Below, piece after piece: positions 10,549 to 21,450 of a DNA stretch of 64,000 nucleotides; the stretch's first letter is position 1, and every line of letters starts with the position of its first letter. The DNA is taken from contig JAKVBA010000029.1 of assembly GCA_022447525.1 (NCBI GenBank), positions 1-64,000 of the forward strand. The letters run 5' to 3'. The notes below the pieces were generated by a model. The model had not been told where the DNA came from. It did not search any database and saw only the letters and a list, made by a program, of their open reading frames with translations. A program made the translations under genes and the position numbers. Source of the stretch: Gammaproteobacteria bacterium. GTDB taxonomy: Bacteria > Pseudomonadota > Gammaproteobacteria > Arenicellales > Arenicellaceae.

Positions 10549-11823
10549 ATGGCTTTTAAGCAAGTACAATGTCCGAATTGCTTCACGGAATATGCGATTC
10601 CTGAGGAGCAGCTCAAGTTGGCAGATGGAATTATTCGCTGCGGTACTTGTCGTGGCCAATATCGGGCTATCGTTCTTAGTGAAGACCACACCCCTGCTCA
10701 ATTTGACCCTCGAGATGTGTTTATAGAACCAATGAGCAATCCTTTGGAAGAGGATGCCACAACGGAACTAGAATTTGCGGAACATCAAGAACTCTCTTAT
10801 GTTGACTACCAACAGCAACCTAAATCCCCAAAATCAAACATCGAACTTGTGAGCTCTCATGAATTCGACGATCGAGGACTGTCTGATGACGCAGGAGCCC
10901 GTGAAGAACTCGGCGAGCCCTATGGGAACAGTGACGAGCTGTCGACATCTGAAATTCTAAAAAACTTGAGGAAAAAATCGCGTGATCCTGAACCACAGCT
11001 TGAACTTACAATCGATGATCAGGTTCGCGCTTCAAGGGGGATCAAACAACCGCCAAGCACGGAGATTAAACAATCCGCAGCCATGGACACAAAGCGTGAT
11101 GACGAGCTGATCAATGAAGTGGACAGATTAGTCGATAAAAACCTGACTAGCGATAAAAGAAAGACCAAAAATTCACAACCCAAAATAAAATTAAAAGAAC
11201 AAACCCAACTCAAAGCACGAGGAAAATCCCATTTTGATGATGATGACTTTTTAGTAGAGCCCAAAAGGAAAAGAGGCAAACAACTTAGCCTACCAGCGCG
11301 TTTGCTATTCTCGACCATTCAGCTCATCGGTGTATTGTTCTTAGTCATGGCGCTTGCGTATCAGCTCTGGCTTAAACAGGTTTTCGACATTCCAGAGCAA
11401 GTTAAAACGTTTGAGCACCCGGTTCTAGACAAAATTTTTAAACTATCAGAACCATATTGGTTGAGTGCTATAGATCTCGCTGGCAACTATGGGCTCACAC
11501 TTCCAAAAAGAAAAAATCTAGGTATGTTGGAGCTGGTATCAGCTCAAACCGAACCGCATGCGACTCGAAACAACACGATACTATTAAAGGTAAGCCTAAT
11601 TAATCATGCTCATGTTTCTCAATCACTACCATGGTTGGAAATGAGTTTGATGGACTCACAAGGTAGTCTAATAGCAAGACGAAGTTTGTCTCCACAAGAC
11701 TATATTTATAACAACAGAACCGATACCTCAATCGGATCGAAAGAGCTAAAAAAGATCACTGTGGAGCTTTTGTCTTTCCCGAAAAATGCCAGCGGTTATG
11801 AAATAAAAATAGTAGATCACTAA
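10549..11823 (+). CDS. MJ0042-type zinc-ribbon / DUF3426 membrane protein
   Basis: N-terminal VQCPNCFTEYAIPEEQLKLADGIIRCGTCRGQY; central TM; C-terminal DUF3426-like domain; standard position between prmA and dusB. Confidence 0.85.
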   Translation: MAFKQVQCPNCFTEYAIPEEQLKLADGIIRCGTCRGQYRAIVLSEDHTPAQFDPRDVFIEPMSNPLEEDATTELEFAEHQELSYVDYQQQPKSPKSNIELVSSHEFDDRGLSDDAGAREELGEPYGNSDELSTSEILKNLRKKSRDPEPQLELTIDDQVRASRGIKQPPSTEIKQSAAMDTKRDDELINEVDRLVDKNLTSDKRKTKNSQPKIKLKEQTQLKARGKSHFDDDDFLVEPKRKRGKQLSLPARLLFSTIQLIGVLFLVMALAYQLWLKQVFDIPEQVKTFEHPVLDKIFKLSEPYWLSAIDLAGNYGLTLPKRKNLGMLELVSAQTEPHATRNNTILLKVSLINHAHVSQSLPWLEMSLMDSQGSLIARRSLSPQDYIYNNRTDTSIGSKELKKITVELLSFPKNASGYEIKIVDH

Positions 11824-11989
11824 CACCAGCATTGGCTCGTAGCGAATTAAAAACGAGTACAATCAAAAGATCTGGCCCTATCATTCAATGTCGAGCTCCC
11901 ATTGAAAATCCTATACTAATGAAGACAAGGTTCACTTGATTAGAGATAGGGTTTGTATATTCCTTAGCCCCGACGAGTAGCTCGCCTCA

Positions 11990-12028
11990 ACGATTGCTTA
12001 AAAAATACGCAATTTTTTAAGCAATCGT
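11990..12028. repeat. Perfect 17-bp inverted repeat (5-nt loop) in dusB leader
   Basis: ACGATTGCTTAAAAAAT-ACGCA-ATTTTTTAAGCAATCGT read directly; 73 bp before dusB ATG. Confidence 0.9.
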
Positions 12029-12101
12029 CTTTACGGTTTTTGTACGTATCGGTATCATTCCACGCCCTGAACAACCAACTTCCTTTGATGCCACAAATAC
12101 A

Positions 12102-13097
12102 ATGCAGATTGGTCCATACAAATTAGCCAACCCTGTTATTGCTGCTCCTATGGCTGGTGTCACAGATAAACCTTACAGACAAGTCTGCCGAGATTATGGC
12201 GCTGGGTTGGTGGTGTCTGAAATGATCACAAGTCAAGCGGGTTTGCGGGATACTGCGAAGACAAGATTTAGATCAGATCTAGACGGCGAACCTGAACCAG
12301 TAGTCATCCAAATAGTAGGAACAGAACCAGATCAATTGGCTGCAGCGGCGCAGTTCAACGTGGCTAATGGCGCCCAGATTATTGATATTAATATGGGCTG
12401 TCCTGCTAAAAAAGTGTGCAAAAAAGCAGCGGGGTCAGCCTTGCTGGCAGATGAACCGTTAGTAGCAGACATCCTCTCTACTGTAGTTCGATCGGTCGAT
12501 GTTCCGGTAACAGTAAAGATCAGAACAGGCACAAACCCGAATCAAAAAAATGCCGTATCGATAGCGCAGATAGCAGAACAATCTGGAATTCAATCAATTA
12601 CGGTTCATGGTCGCACTCGAGAGTGTAAATTTGCAGGACAAGTTGAGTACGATACCATCGCTGCTGTTAAGCAAGCCATAGACATTCCTGTTGTCGCAAA
12701 TGGCGATATTTGCACACCTGAGCAAGCTTCAAAGGTTCTAGAAATTACCAAGGCTGACGCTGTTATGATCGGCCGAGCGGCACAAGGCCAACCATGGCTA
12801 TTTGGTCAAATAGCTGACTTCTTAAGAACAGGTACTCACAGCACTATCCCAAGTAGAGAAAAACGCTTGGACACGATCGTGAATCATATAGAAGCGATTC
12901 ATAAATTTTACGGAGCAAGTCTGGGAGTTCGACTGGCCAGAAAGCACATCAAATGGTATCTGTCGCACTGGAATTCCGCAGTGGATTTAGATTCTCGCCT
13001 TGCCATAAGCACAACCGCAGATACATCAGAACAATTAAGACTGCTGGTACACACATTGCGTAGCTACATGCAAAGCAGTGATATCAAAGCGGCCTAG
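12102..13097 (+). CDS. dusB: tRNA-dihydrouridine synthase B
   Basis: APMAGVTDKPYRQVCRDYGAGLVVSEMI, NMGCPAKKVCKKAAGSALL, TVHGRTRECKFAGQVEYD; followed by fis. Confidence 0.95.
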   Translation: MQIGPYKLANPVIAAPMAGVTDKPYRQVCRDYGAGLVVSEMITSQAGLRDTAKTRFRSDLDGEPEPVVIQIVGTEPDQLAAAAQFNVANGAQIIDINMGCPAKKVCKKAAGSALLADEPLVADILSTVVRSVDVPVTVKIRTGTNPNQKNAVSIAQIAEQSGIQSITVHGRTRECKFAGQVEYDTIAAVKQAIDIPVVANGDICTPEQASKVLEITKADAVMIGRAAQGQPWLFGQIADFLRTGTHSTIPSREKRLDTIVNHIEAIHKFYGASLGVRLARKHIKWYLSHWNSAVDLDSRLAISTTADTSEQLRLLVHTLRSYMQSSDIKAA

Positions 13098-13122
13098 GAA
13101 GAAAAAAGAACTAGCAAGAATA

Positions 13123-13359
13123 ATGACAAAAAACGATCCTCTTTCTGTTTGTGTAACTCAAGCAGTCGAAACCTACTTTGAAGATTTAAATGGCCAAGAG
13201 CCGACTAATCTTCATCACTTTTTTATCAATGAAGTAGAAAAGCCGTTTCTGGAAGTGGTAATGAAGCAAGTAAATGGCAATCAGACCAAAGCATCTGAAA
13301 TTTTGGGCATCAACCGAAATACGCTTCGCAAAAAACTTAAAACGTATGACCTTTGCTAA
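13123..13359 (+). CDS. fis: Fis-family nucleoid DNA-binding protein
   Basis: C-terminal HTH LEVVMKQVNGNQTKASEILGINRNTLRKKLKTYDL; dusB-fis synteny; start MTKNDPL chosen within larger ORF. Confidence 0.93.
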   Translation: MTKNDPLSVCVTQAVETYFEDLNGQEPTNLHHFFINEVEKPFLEVVMKQVNGNQTKASEILGINRNTLRKKLKTYDLC

Positions 13360-13432
13360 AACTGATTGATTTAGCGCTCTCTTTAATCCGAAATGCTCTG
13401 CATTTCACTCTTATATTACTAATGGCCTAACG

Positions 13433-15010
13433 ATGACTGATTTTAATTCAGACTCTCGAATTCTTCCAAAACGCGCTCTTATTAGTGTTTCCGATAAGAC
13501 CGGTGTGCTCGATTTTTCTAAAGAGTTACACACCGCTGGAGTAGAGATACTTTCTACAGGTGGCACAGCAAAATTATTAGCTGATAATGGGGTACCAGTT
13601 ACCGAGGTGTCCTCATACACTGGCTTTCCAGAAATGATGGACGGGCGGGTAAAAACGCTTCACCCAAAAGTCCATGGTGGCATATTAGGCCGTCGGGGCA
13701 CCGATAATGAAGTTATGCAAGAGCATGGCATAGATCAAATTGATATCGTTGTTGTAAATCTCTATCCGTTTCAGCAGACAATCGCTGACCCCAATTGCGA
13801 CCTACCAACTGCAATTGAAAATATTGATATTGGCGGACCAACTATGGTTCGATCCGCAGCGAAAAATCACCAAGACGTTGCCATCGTTGTAGATAGTGGC
13901 GACTATTCGGAACTGATTGAACAAATCAAGCAAGGTGGCCTTACTTATGCTACCCGATTTAGGCTCGCCACCAAGGCATTTGAGCACACAGCACAATATG
14001 ATGGTGCAATTGCAAACCATCTAGGACGCATCAACGAAGTCGGTGAAAAAGACGAGTTTGCGAGAACTTTTAATGTTCAATTTAAACATCAACAAACAAT
14101 GCGATACGGTGAAAATCCGCATCAAAAGGCCGCTTTTTATGTCGAAGAAAAACCACCAGTTGGCATTTCAAGCGCTACTCAAATTCAGGGCAAGGAGCTC
14201 TCGTATAACAATATTGCTGATACCGACGCCGCCTTGGAGTGCGTTAAACAGTTTGACGGTGCACCGGCCTGTGTGATCGTCAAACATGCCAACCCCTGCG
14301 GTGTGGCTGTGGCCCCAAGTCTGTTAGAAGCCTACCAAAAGGCTTTTTCCACTGACCCCGAGTCTGCGTTCGGCGGCATTATCGCCTTTAACCAAGAGTT
14401 GGATGCTCAGACCGCTGCATTGATCGTGGACAAGCAATTTGTTGAAGTGATCATTGCACCTTCTGTATCTCAAGGTGCGATTGATGCGGTAGCAAGTAAA
14501 AAGAATATCCGTTTGCTGGCTTGCGGTAATTGGCAAAAAAATTCGTTTAATGATCTAGAGTACAAACGAGTCAACGGTGGTTTATTAGTACAAGATAATG
14601 ACCTTGAACTGATAAATAAGCTTGAGGTTGTAACAAAGGTAGCGCCAACGGAGCAGCAAATGTCAGACCTAAACTTTGCATGGAAAGTAGCTAAGTTTGT
14701 TAAATCAAATGCCATCGTATACGCCAATCAAAACATGACAATAGGTGTTGGTGCGGGTCAAATGAGTCGAGTAAACTCAGCCAGAATCGCCGCGATCAAA
14801 GCAGAACACGCCGGGCTGACGGTCAACAAATCAGTAATGGCGTCTGATGCATTTTTTCCGTTTAGAGATGGCATTGATAATGCAGCGGCAGCGGGTATTT
14901 CAGCCGTTATTCAACCTGGTGGTTCGATGCGAGATGAGGAAGTGATTGCCGCAGCCGACGAAGCTGGTATAGCGATGGTCATGACCGGCATGCGTCATTT
15001 CAGGCACTGA
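13433..15010 (+). CDS. purH: Bifunctional AICAR formyltransferase/IMP cyclohydrolase
   Basis: [89 protein letters not shown]-terminus. Confidence 0.97.
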   Translation: MTDFNSDSRILPKRALISVSDKTGVLDFSKELHTAGVEILSTGGTAKLLADNGVPVTEVSSYTGFPEMMDGRVKTLHPKVHGGILGRRGTDNEVMQEHGIDQIDIVVVNLYPFQQTIADPNCDLPTAIENIDIGGPTMVRSAAKNHQDVAIVVDSGDYSELIEQIKQGGLTYATRFRLATKAFEHTAQYDGAIANHLGRINEVGEKDEFARTFNVQFKHQQTMRYGENPHQKAAFYVEEKPPVGISSATQIQGKELSYNNIADTDAALECVKQFDGAPACVIVKHANPCGVAVAPSLLEAYQKAFSTDPESAFGGIIAFNQELDAQTAALIVDKQFVEVIIAPSVSQGAIDAVASKKNIRLLACGNWQKNSFNDLEYKRVNGGLLVQDNDLELINKLEVVTKVAPTEQQMSDLNFAWKVAKFVKSNAIVYANQNMTIGVGAGQMSRVNSARIAAIKAEHAGLTVNKSVMASDAFFPFRDGIDNAAAAGISAVIQPGGSMRDEEVIAAADEAGIAMVMTGMRHFRH

Positions 15011-15039
15011 TCGATATCGATATCACGTGCCAAATAACA

Positions 15040-15065
15040 AGCCCGATACTGTGTCGGGCTTTTTT
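15040..15065 (+). terminator. Intrinsic terminator after purH
   Basis: AGCCCGA-tactgtg-TCGGGCT followed by TTTTTT. Confidence 0.85.
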
Positions 15066-15072
15066 GTGGCTA

Positions 15073-15705
15073 CTAGAAAATAATTTCCCAGAAAAGCTTA
15101 CAGCCCAAAGCAGTCAGTAAAATCGCAGCAAAACGATCAAAGTAGCTTTTAGTCTTTTTGTAGAACTTCTTACTCGATTCCTTAGAAAGGCTCAACGCAA
15201 CCAAAGCATACCAGGCAAAATCGATCACAAACGCCATCATAGTTACGAGTAATGCGGTGTACAAGGGTGGCTCACTAGGCATCACCGCACTAAAAATACT
15301 GGCAATAATAAACACCGTTTTTGGATTGCTAACCTGAACAGCAAAACCTTTTACTAGACTGCTGCGTAAATTGGATTCATTGGCTTGATCAAGACCTGAA
15401 GATGAGGCAAGAGGCTGAGTTGCTCCTACCCAGATATTGTAAGCTAAGTAAATCAGGTACAGTCCACCAGCTAGTCTAAATACAAAATAAATGGTCGGAG
15501 TTTGCTCCAACAAAGCGGTTACCCCTAGGCCAGCCAATAAGGCGAAAAAACCCGCCCCTAAACCGGTACCAATTGCTGTCACCACACCATGTAAGCGTGA
15601 CTTAGATAGCGAATTCTGCGCCACCACCAGAAAGCTTGGCCCAGGACTCATAGCCCCGCCCAACAGTGCAGCGGCAATGGCAAATAAAAATGAATACTCG
15701 TTCAT
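15073..15705 (-). CDS. LysE/RhtB family translocator
   Basis: Multi-TM; AAALLGGAMSPGPSFLVVAQNSLSKSRLHGVVTAIGTGLGAG and FAVQVSNPKTVFIIASIF family motifs. Confidence 0.9.
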   Translation of the reverse strand: MNEYSFLFAIAAALLGGAMSPGPSFLVVAQNSLSKSRLHGVVTAIGTGLGAGFFALLAGLGVTALLEQTPTIYFVFRLAGGLYLIYLAYNIWVGATQPLASSSGLDQANESNLRSSLVKGFAVQVSNPKTVFIIASIFSAVMPSEPPLYTALLVTMMAFVIDFAWYALVALSLSKESSKKFYKKTKSYFDRFAAILLTALGCKLFWEIIF

Positions 15706-15751
15706 TCAAATAGTATAAGGTTTGTTCTACTTATAAAAAACTGCCTTTTTA

Positions 15752-17020
15752 ATGATGCGAATTTCAACCACAATATTTTTATTTTTCATAAGTTTTTTGT
15801 GCGGTGCGCAAACCGTTATCGTTGCCGACGCTATGTTCGATAGCAAAACAGCAACGCTCAAATCTCAACCCAGAATAGTGATTGAAGAAAGTAAAATTTC
15901 TACCATAACTTTTGGCGGAGCAATTCCCGATGGCACTTTAGTTGATCTGTCTGGGCATACCATCATGCCTGGGTTCATTGACATGCATACACATCTCACT
16001 TCCAGCCATACTGAGCACGGTTACCGACGTCTGGCGAGCTCCACAGCAAGATCAGCGCTGAGAGGCGTAAAGCACGCTCGACAGACTGTTTTAGCTGGTG
16101 TTACTAGCGTCAGGAACCTTGGTGCTTCTGGCTTTACTGATGTTGCTTTAAGAGATGCCATTAACGACGGCGATTTCATCGGCCCGAGAATGTTTGTTTC
16201 TGGTCCATCGCTGGGTATTACTGGGGGCCATTGCGACAATAATTTACTCTCCTATGATTTTAAAGCTATAAGTGAAGGTGTAGCCGATGGACCGTGGGAA
16301 GCTGCCAAAGCGGTGCGTAGAAATATCAAGTACGGAGCCGATGTTATTAAAATCTGTGCGACCGGCGGCGTTCTTAGTAAAGGTACCAAAGTAGGGGTTC
16401 AGCAATACTCTCTGATAGAAATGCAAAGAATTGTTGAAGAGGCACACAGACGGGATCTAACTGTAGCTGCTCATGCACATGGCACTCAGGGCATTTACGA
16501 GGCAATAAAAGCTGGAGTGGATTCGATCGAACATGCCAGTTTCATCGACGAGCAAGGCATAAAGCTAGCAAAAGAAAAGGGCACGTATCTATCAATGGAC
16601 ATATACGTAACCGAGTTCATTTTGAACGAAGGTAAGGCCGCGGGCATATTGGAAGAAAGCTTGGCAAAAGAGAGAAAAACAGGAAGCCTTCAGCGTGACA
16701 ACTTTCGCAAAGCAGTTCAATCAGGGGTGAATATGGTAATGGGCACGGACTCGGGAGTGTATCCGCATGGGCACAACCTAAAGCAATTATCACGTATGGT
16801 GAAGTTTGGAATGACTCCAGCAATAGCTATACAAACAGCCACCTACAATGGCGCCAAGTTGCTGCGCAAAGAGGATCAAATTGGCCAACTTAGACCTGGA
16901 GCCTACGCGGATATCGTAGCGGTCCAAGGCAATCCATTAAGCGATATTTCTTTACTCGAAAATATCGATTTCGTAATGAAAAACGGCGAAGTCTTAAAGC
17001 AAAATGGCAAAGTCTTATAG
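15752..17020 (+). CDS. Secreted metal-dependent amidohydrolase (imidazolonepropionase/prolidase-like)
   Basis: Signal peptide; GHTIMPGFIDMHTHL, AAHAHGTQGIYEAIKAGVDSIEHASFID, MGTDSGVYPHG. Confidence 0.88.
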   Translation: MMRISTTIFLFFISFLCGAQTVIVADAMFDSKTATLKSQPRIVIEESKISTITFGGAIPDGTLVDLSGHTIMPGFIDMHTHLTSSHTEHGYRRLASSTARSALRGVKHARQTVLAGVTSVRNLGASGFTDVALRDAINDGDFIGPRMFVSGPSLGITGGHCDNNLLSYDFKAISEGVADGPWEAAKAVRRNIKYGADVIKICATGGVLSKGTKVGVQQYSLIEMQRIVEEAHRRDLTVAAHAHGTQGIYEAIKAGVDSIEHASFIDEQGIKLAKEKGTYLSMDIYVTEFILNEGKAAGILEESLAKERKTGSLQRDNFRKAVQSGVNMVMGTDSGVYPHGHNLKQLSRMVKFGMTPAIAIQTATYNGAKLLRKEDQIGQLRPGAYADIVAVQGNPLSDISLLENIDFVMKNGEVLKQNGKVL

Positions 17021-17044
17021 AAAAATTTAAATTGGTCAAAAGAA

Positions 17045-17070
17045 AAAGGCCGGGTAATACCCGGCCTTTG
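17045..17070. terminator. Bidirectional intrinsic terminator between convergent genes
   Basis: AAAGGCCGGGTAATACCCGGCCTTTG hairpin flanked by A- and T-rich tracts. Confidence 0.85.
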
Positions 17071-17101
17071 TTATTGACGGTTTAAAAGGAATAACCTTGC
17101 G

Positions 17102-19528
17102 TTAGAAATTATAATTAAACCTTACGCCGAAGGTCATTGGCCTTAAAACGTTGGTCACAAAGCTTCTAACCGTAGCACCATTAATTGTTTGGCTGATTAG
17201 TGGCGTACTTTGCACACCCGTTTCTGCAAATTCATCAAATACATTATTGATGTAACCAGTCACACTCCAGTCATCGCTTTGGTAAGTAGCACGTATGTTA
17301 CCGACCCCAAAACTAGGTAAGGTGTAACTACCTCCTCTGGCTCCCGTGCGTGACAAAATGTCACCTTGCCAGGCGTAATCACCACTCAGAACAAGCTCAG
17401 CACCATTGTTCATAGGCATGGTATAGGATGCCTGCAATGCGAACTGATTCTCTGGAGATCCTGGTAGCCTGTCTCCAGACAAACCGTCCTCAAATCGAGT
17501 ACCAAATCCTGGAGGGCTGATTGTCCGAATCAATGAGGGAACGTCGGCCGACAATTCGCTCTTTGTGTAACTGTACATTGCTTGAAGTCTAAGCGCATCG
17601 GAAACCAACCAATCTACAGTGGTTTCCAAACCAGTAGACTCAGCACCGTTAGCGTTAATCGTAATCGGAATCGAAGCATTTACTGTAGCCGAACTGAGCT
17701 GGTTATCTTCCCACTCAACGTAGTATAGCGCTCCATTCCAGGTGAGTTGACCTTCGAGCCAAGTGCTCTTAAAGCCAATCTCATGATTACGTGTGGTATC
17801 TGGGCCAAACGCACGCTCGTCGAACTGAGCAAAATCATTAGGCCCCGGTCCAAATTGTTGTCCCGGTGCCAAGTTGCAGTTACCTTGCGATGCATTAGGA
17901 TCAAAAGCTGGGCAAGGCCCACCACCATTACTTCCACCAATACGGAAACCTTCACTGACCGTTAAATAAGCCATGAAGTCGTCCGTAAAGTTATAAGAGG
18001 TATTAAACTTGAATAGAGTGCCGTCGTCTTCTTGAGCCAAGTTTGGGTCAAATGGACGCGATTCAATTTCTTCTAAGCTTGCTGCTATAAAGCCTGGGTC
18101 AAATAGAGGAAAATCTACAGTAGACTGAGATTGAATCTCGTAGTCATACAATCTACCACCCAAGGTGACCTGCCATTGGTCGGTAATCTGGTACTGTAAT
18201 TCTCCAAACAAAGCACTTTCCTCAACCTTAGCAGAACCAGCAGAAAAATACTCTAGGTTGTCGGGACGATTGAAGCCTGCGAACTGAGCGTAACCTGGGG
18301 TGAACTCAGATGATGATGAAACGCTCTCAACCTTACTGTAGAAACCACCAACGATCCAGCTAAGGGCCGAATCACTGGTCGATACCAAGCGTACCTCTTG
18401 GGTAAAGGTTTCTTGTCTCTCATCCTCTAATGTGAAAGCGGTAAAGGTTGGGAAAGTTTCATAAGAATATTCAAGCGAGATCAATAAATCTGTTTGATCT
18501 CGCTGGCCAGTCTCTTCATATTCAGACAACCCTGTTGCCGAAGTCAACTCGGCAAAACCAAGGTCAGCGGTTACCTCTAATGCGAGTAACTGTGTGTCTT
18601 CTTCATTTGGCTCGAGCACACGCTGTGCATTTTCGTACTCGGCTGTTGGCAATGCACCACGGAGACTCGAAATACTTCTGCCTTCGTTGTCTTCTGCTTG
18701 ATTGTAGTAAGTTAAGTTAGCGTCTACCGATTCCGAGGGCTTCCATCGCAATGCTAGCTTAGCGGTCACTGATTCCTGGCCGTTGACGTCTTCTGCCGGT
18801 GCGAAATCGTCACTTCCACGAGGCGCATCAGGCTCTGACACCCCTACTTCGCGAACCACAAAAGGTTGATCAATAAATCCTGGATCATAGTAAGAATCTA
18901 CAGCGGCTCTGAAAGCTAGAGATTCACTAATAGGCGCATTCCAGGTGAAACCGAAGTCAGTTCCTATGTCGTCGCTTTCTGCGTTTTTAAAGGCGTCTCC
19001 GCGAATAGAAAATTCGGTTTCCTCTAATTGCGGTCGCTTGGGAATGTATCTTATAGCTCCACCCAAGGTGCCAGCTCCATAAAGCGTCCCTTGAGGACCA
19101 AGCAAAACTTCTAATCGTTCCAAATCAGAGATGCGCAAGTCTACCGCCAAAGGAATATCACCTAAGTAGGTTGAAACCGTGCCGCCTTGTTCATTTCCGT
19201 CACCCTGACCAAGGGGATCAGCATTCAATCCACGTACAATCAATGGATTACCATTACGTCCGCCTTGGTCTATCGCGACGATACCGGGCACAAATCTTAA
19301 TACCTCTGAAATATCCCCTAAACCTTGACGTTCCAGCTTATTACCATCAATGGCGGCAATATTAATGGGTACATCTTGCACTGTTGAAGCTCGGCGTGTT
19401 GCTGTCACCACTACCTCTTCGAGCTCTTTTTGCTGTGCGAATGCTGGCGCAGCCAAAGCACCACTCATTGCTGACAGAGCAATCGCTCTAGCGATACTTG
19501 TCGGTTTAAAAAACCTTTTATTATTCAT
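17102..19528 (-). CDS. TonB-dependent outer membrane receptor
   Basis: Signal peptide, plug ELEEVVVTATRRASTVQDVPINIAAIDGNKLERQGLGDISEVLRFVPG, C-terminal aromatic beta strand FGVRFNYNF. Confidence 0.93.
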   Translation of the reverse strand: MNNKRFFKPTSIARAIALSAMSGALAAPAFAQQKELEEVVVTATRRASTVQDVPINIAAIDGNKLERQGLGDISEVLRFVPGIVAIDQGGRNGNPLIVRGLNADPLGQGDGNEQGGTVSTYLGDIPLAVDLRISDLERLEVLLGPQGTLYGAGTLGGAIRYIPKRPQLEETEFSIRGDAFKNAESDDIGTDFGFTWNAPISESLAFRAAVDSYYDPGFIDQPFVVREVGVSEPDAPRGSDDFAPAEDVNGQESVTAKLALRWKPSESVDANLTYYNQAEDNEGRSISSLRGALPTAEYENAQRVLEPNEEDTQLLALEVTADLGFAELTSATGLSEYEETGQRDQTDLLISLEYSYETFPTFTAFTLEDERQETFTQEVRLVSTSDSALSWIVGGFYSKVESVSSSSEFTPGYAQFAGFNRPDNLEYFSAGSAKVEESALFGELQYQITDQWQVTLGGRLYDYEIQSQSTVDFPLFDPGFIAASLEEIESRPFDPNLAQEDDGTLFKFNTSYNFTDDFMAYLTVSEGFRIGGSNGGGPCPAFDPNASQGNCNLAPGQQFGPGPNDFAQFDERAFGPDTTRNHEIGFKSTWLEGQLTWNGALYYVEWEDNQLSSATVNASIPITINANGAESTGLETTVDWLVSDALRLQAMYSYTKSELSADVPSLIRTISPPGFGTRFEDGLSGDRLPGSPENQFALQASYTMPMNNGAELVLSGDYAWQGDILSRTGARGGSYTLPSFGVGNIRATYQSDDWSVTGYINNVFDEFAETGVQSTPLISQTINGATVRSFVTNVLRPMTFGVRFNYNF

Positions 19529-19809
19529 GGTTAGACTCCAATAAAATTAAACTCTCTCTACCAACACATACTCTGGATTTAAAGTATATTGTCCAAAGAA
19601 AATGTGACTCATTACAAGGTGATTCAAAACACCACCAAAGTAGTTGTGAAGGCAGACAAACACTATTCCAGATGGGGAGTAGACGTTTTGTCCTTAAACA
19701 AGGAAAATACCAAAATCCGCGCAATAAGCTGGAGAGTTGGTGTTTAACCTAACTGTGATCGGTGGGGCTTTGCATCATTGCCATGTAAGTTTGGGCAGAA
19801 CCGAGCAAT

Positions 19810-21432
19810 TTGTCAATTACGATTTTCAAACTCAAAAAAGCAGATGCCATGAATAAAACATCCTCAACCACATCGGCAGTAATCGAGCGAAGTCTTTTAA
19901 GGTTGGGGGAAGGCAAATATGAAGAGGTTCACAAAGAATGTATCGCCCAAATCCATCAAAATATTAATGATCCGGTGCCATACTTACTGCTCGGACAGCT
20001 TGCTTTTGACCATAAGAATCACAGAAAGAGTCTCGAGCTATTTAACAAAGCGATACAACTCGCGCCTGATAATATCTATTGCCTTGCTTACTATGCTCAA
20101 GCTTTAAGCCTCTTAAAAAAGCAAAAAGACGCAAAGGAGATTGCCGATAGAGCCAATAGAATTAGCCCAAAGACCGCAAACCTGGCCGATCTGATTGGTG
20201 TCGTTTATAGTCGGTCGGGATTTCATGAACTGGCAATTGCCTGTTTCCAAGAAGCAGTTCTACTCAATCCAACGCCGGCAAACTATCATTACAATTTGGC
20301 AGCATCATTACAATTTACTGGAGACTTTAGTGCTGCCGAAGAATCATACAAAGAAACATTAAATCGAGAACCCGAAAATTATCGGGCACTGGCATCGTTA
20401 GTTGGTTTGAAAAAGCAAACGATCGAGAACAACAATCTTGAATTGTTGCATGCAGAATTTGCTAATCAGCAAACCAACGAAGACGCTGCCCTGCATCTAG
20501 GACATGCACTTGCTAAAACCTATGAGGATCTGGGGGACTATAAATCTAGCATGCGTTGGCTTCGCAAAGCCAAAGTCGCAAAAATAGAACAAAGCGGCAC
20601 AATAGACTACAAAGCTATCTTCGAGGCCGCCAAAAAAACCACAGCTGCGATCCAATCGCCCAGAGTCCAGACCGCTGACAAAAATGCTCCAATATTTATT
20701 GTTGGCCTCCCCAGAACAGGGACCACTTTAGTTGATAGAATTATATCGAGCCACTCAGAAGTGGTCGCTGCCGGTGAACTTAATGTATTCGCCAACCTAG
20801 TCAAGGAAGCAGTGAATTCCCCATCAAATCTGGTAATGGATGAGACCACTTTGCTAAAGAGCCAGCAGGTTGACCTAGAAAAGATTGGCTCGGCCTATTT
20901 ATCTAGCACGGCAGATCTACGACGGGGTTCAAAGCGGTTTACCGACAAAATGCCCTTAAATTTTTTCTATGTGGGATTGATACACCGTGCACTTCCTGGT
21001 GCCAAAATCATAGCTCTTAGGCGGGGTGCCATGGATAGCTGCTTGAGCAATTATCGACAATTACTCACGGCGGACCAAGCCTACTATAACTATACATACG
21101 ATCTATCAGCCACTGCTAAATTTTATGCTATGTTCGATGATCTAATGAGTTCATGGCGTGAACAGTTGCCTAAAGAATGTTTTTATGAGATCAAATATGA
21201 AGATGTCGTATTTGACCAAGAGCATCAGACTAGAAAACTGTTAGATTTTTGTAACCTTGAGTGGCAAGAGCGATGCTTGGATTTCCACTTAAATGAAGCC
21301 CCAGTATCTACAGCAAGTTCGGTTCAAGTCAGGCAACCTTTGTACTCTGGATCGATTGATAGGTGGAAAAGATACGACCCTGAGGATCTAAAAACATTAG
21401 TAATGGGCCTAGCAGATTTAGCAGAAACCTAA
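19810..21432 (+). CDS. TPR-repeat sulfotransferase family protein
   Basis: N-terminal TPR units (PVPYLLLGQLAFDHKNHRKSLELFNKAIQLAPDN...) then sulfotransferase PAPS-binding motif PIFIVGLPRTGTTLVDRIISSHSEV; ATG at 19849 is an alternative start. Confidence 0.88.
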   Translation: MSITIFKLKKADAMNKTSSTTSAVIERSLLRLGEGKYEEVHKECIAQIHQNINDPVPYLLLGQLAFDHKNHRKSLELFNKAIQLAPDNIYCLAYYAQALSLLKKQKDAKEIADRANRISPKTANLADLIGVVYSRSGFHELAIACFQEAVLLNPTPANYHYNLAASLQFTGDFSAAEESYKETLNREPENYRALASLVGLKKQTIENNNLELLHAEFANQQTNEDAALHLGHALAKTYEDLGDYKSSMRWLRKAKVAKIEQSGTIDYKAIFEAAKKTTAAIQSPRVQTADKNAPIFIVGLPRTGTTLVDRIISSHSEVVAAGELNVFANLVKEAVNSPSNLVMDETTLLKSQQVDLEKIGSAYLSSTADLRRGSKRFTDKMPLNFFYVGLIHRALPGAKIIALRRGAMDSCLSNYRQLLTADQAYYNYTYDLSATAKFYAMFDDLMSSWREQLPKECFYEIKYEDVVFDQEHQTRKLLDFCNLEWQERCLDFHLNEAPVSTASSVQVRQPLYSGSIDRWKRYDPEDLKTLVMGLADLAET

Positions 21433-21450
21433 CTAGCCGCACATTTCCAC

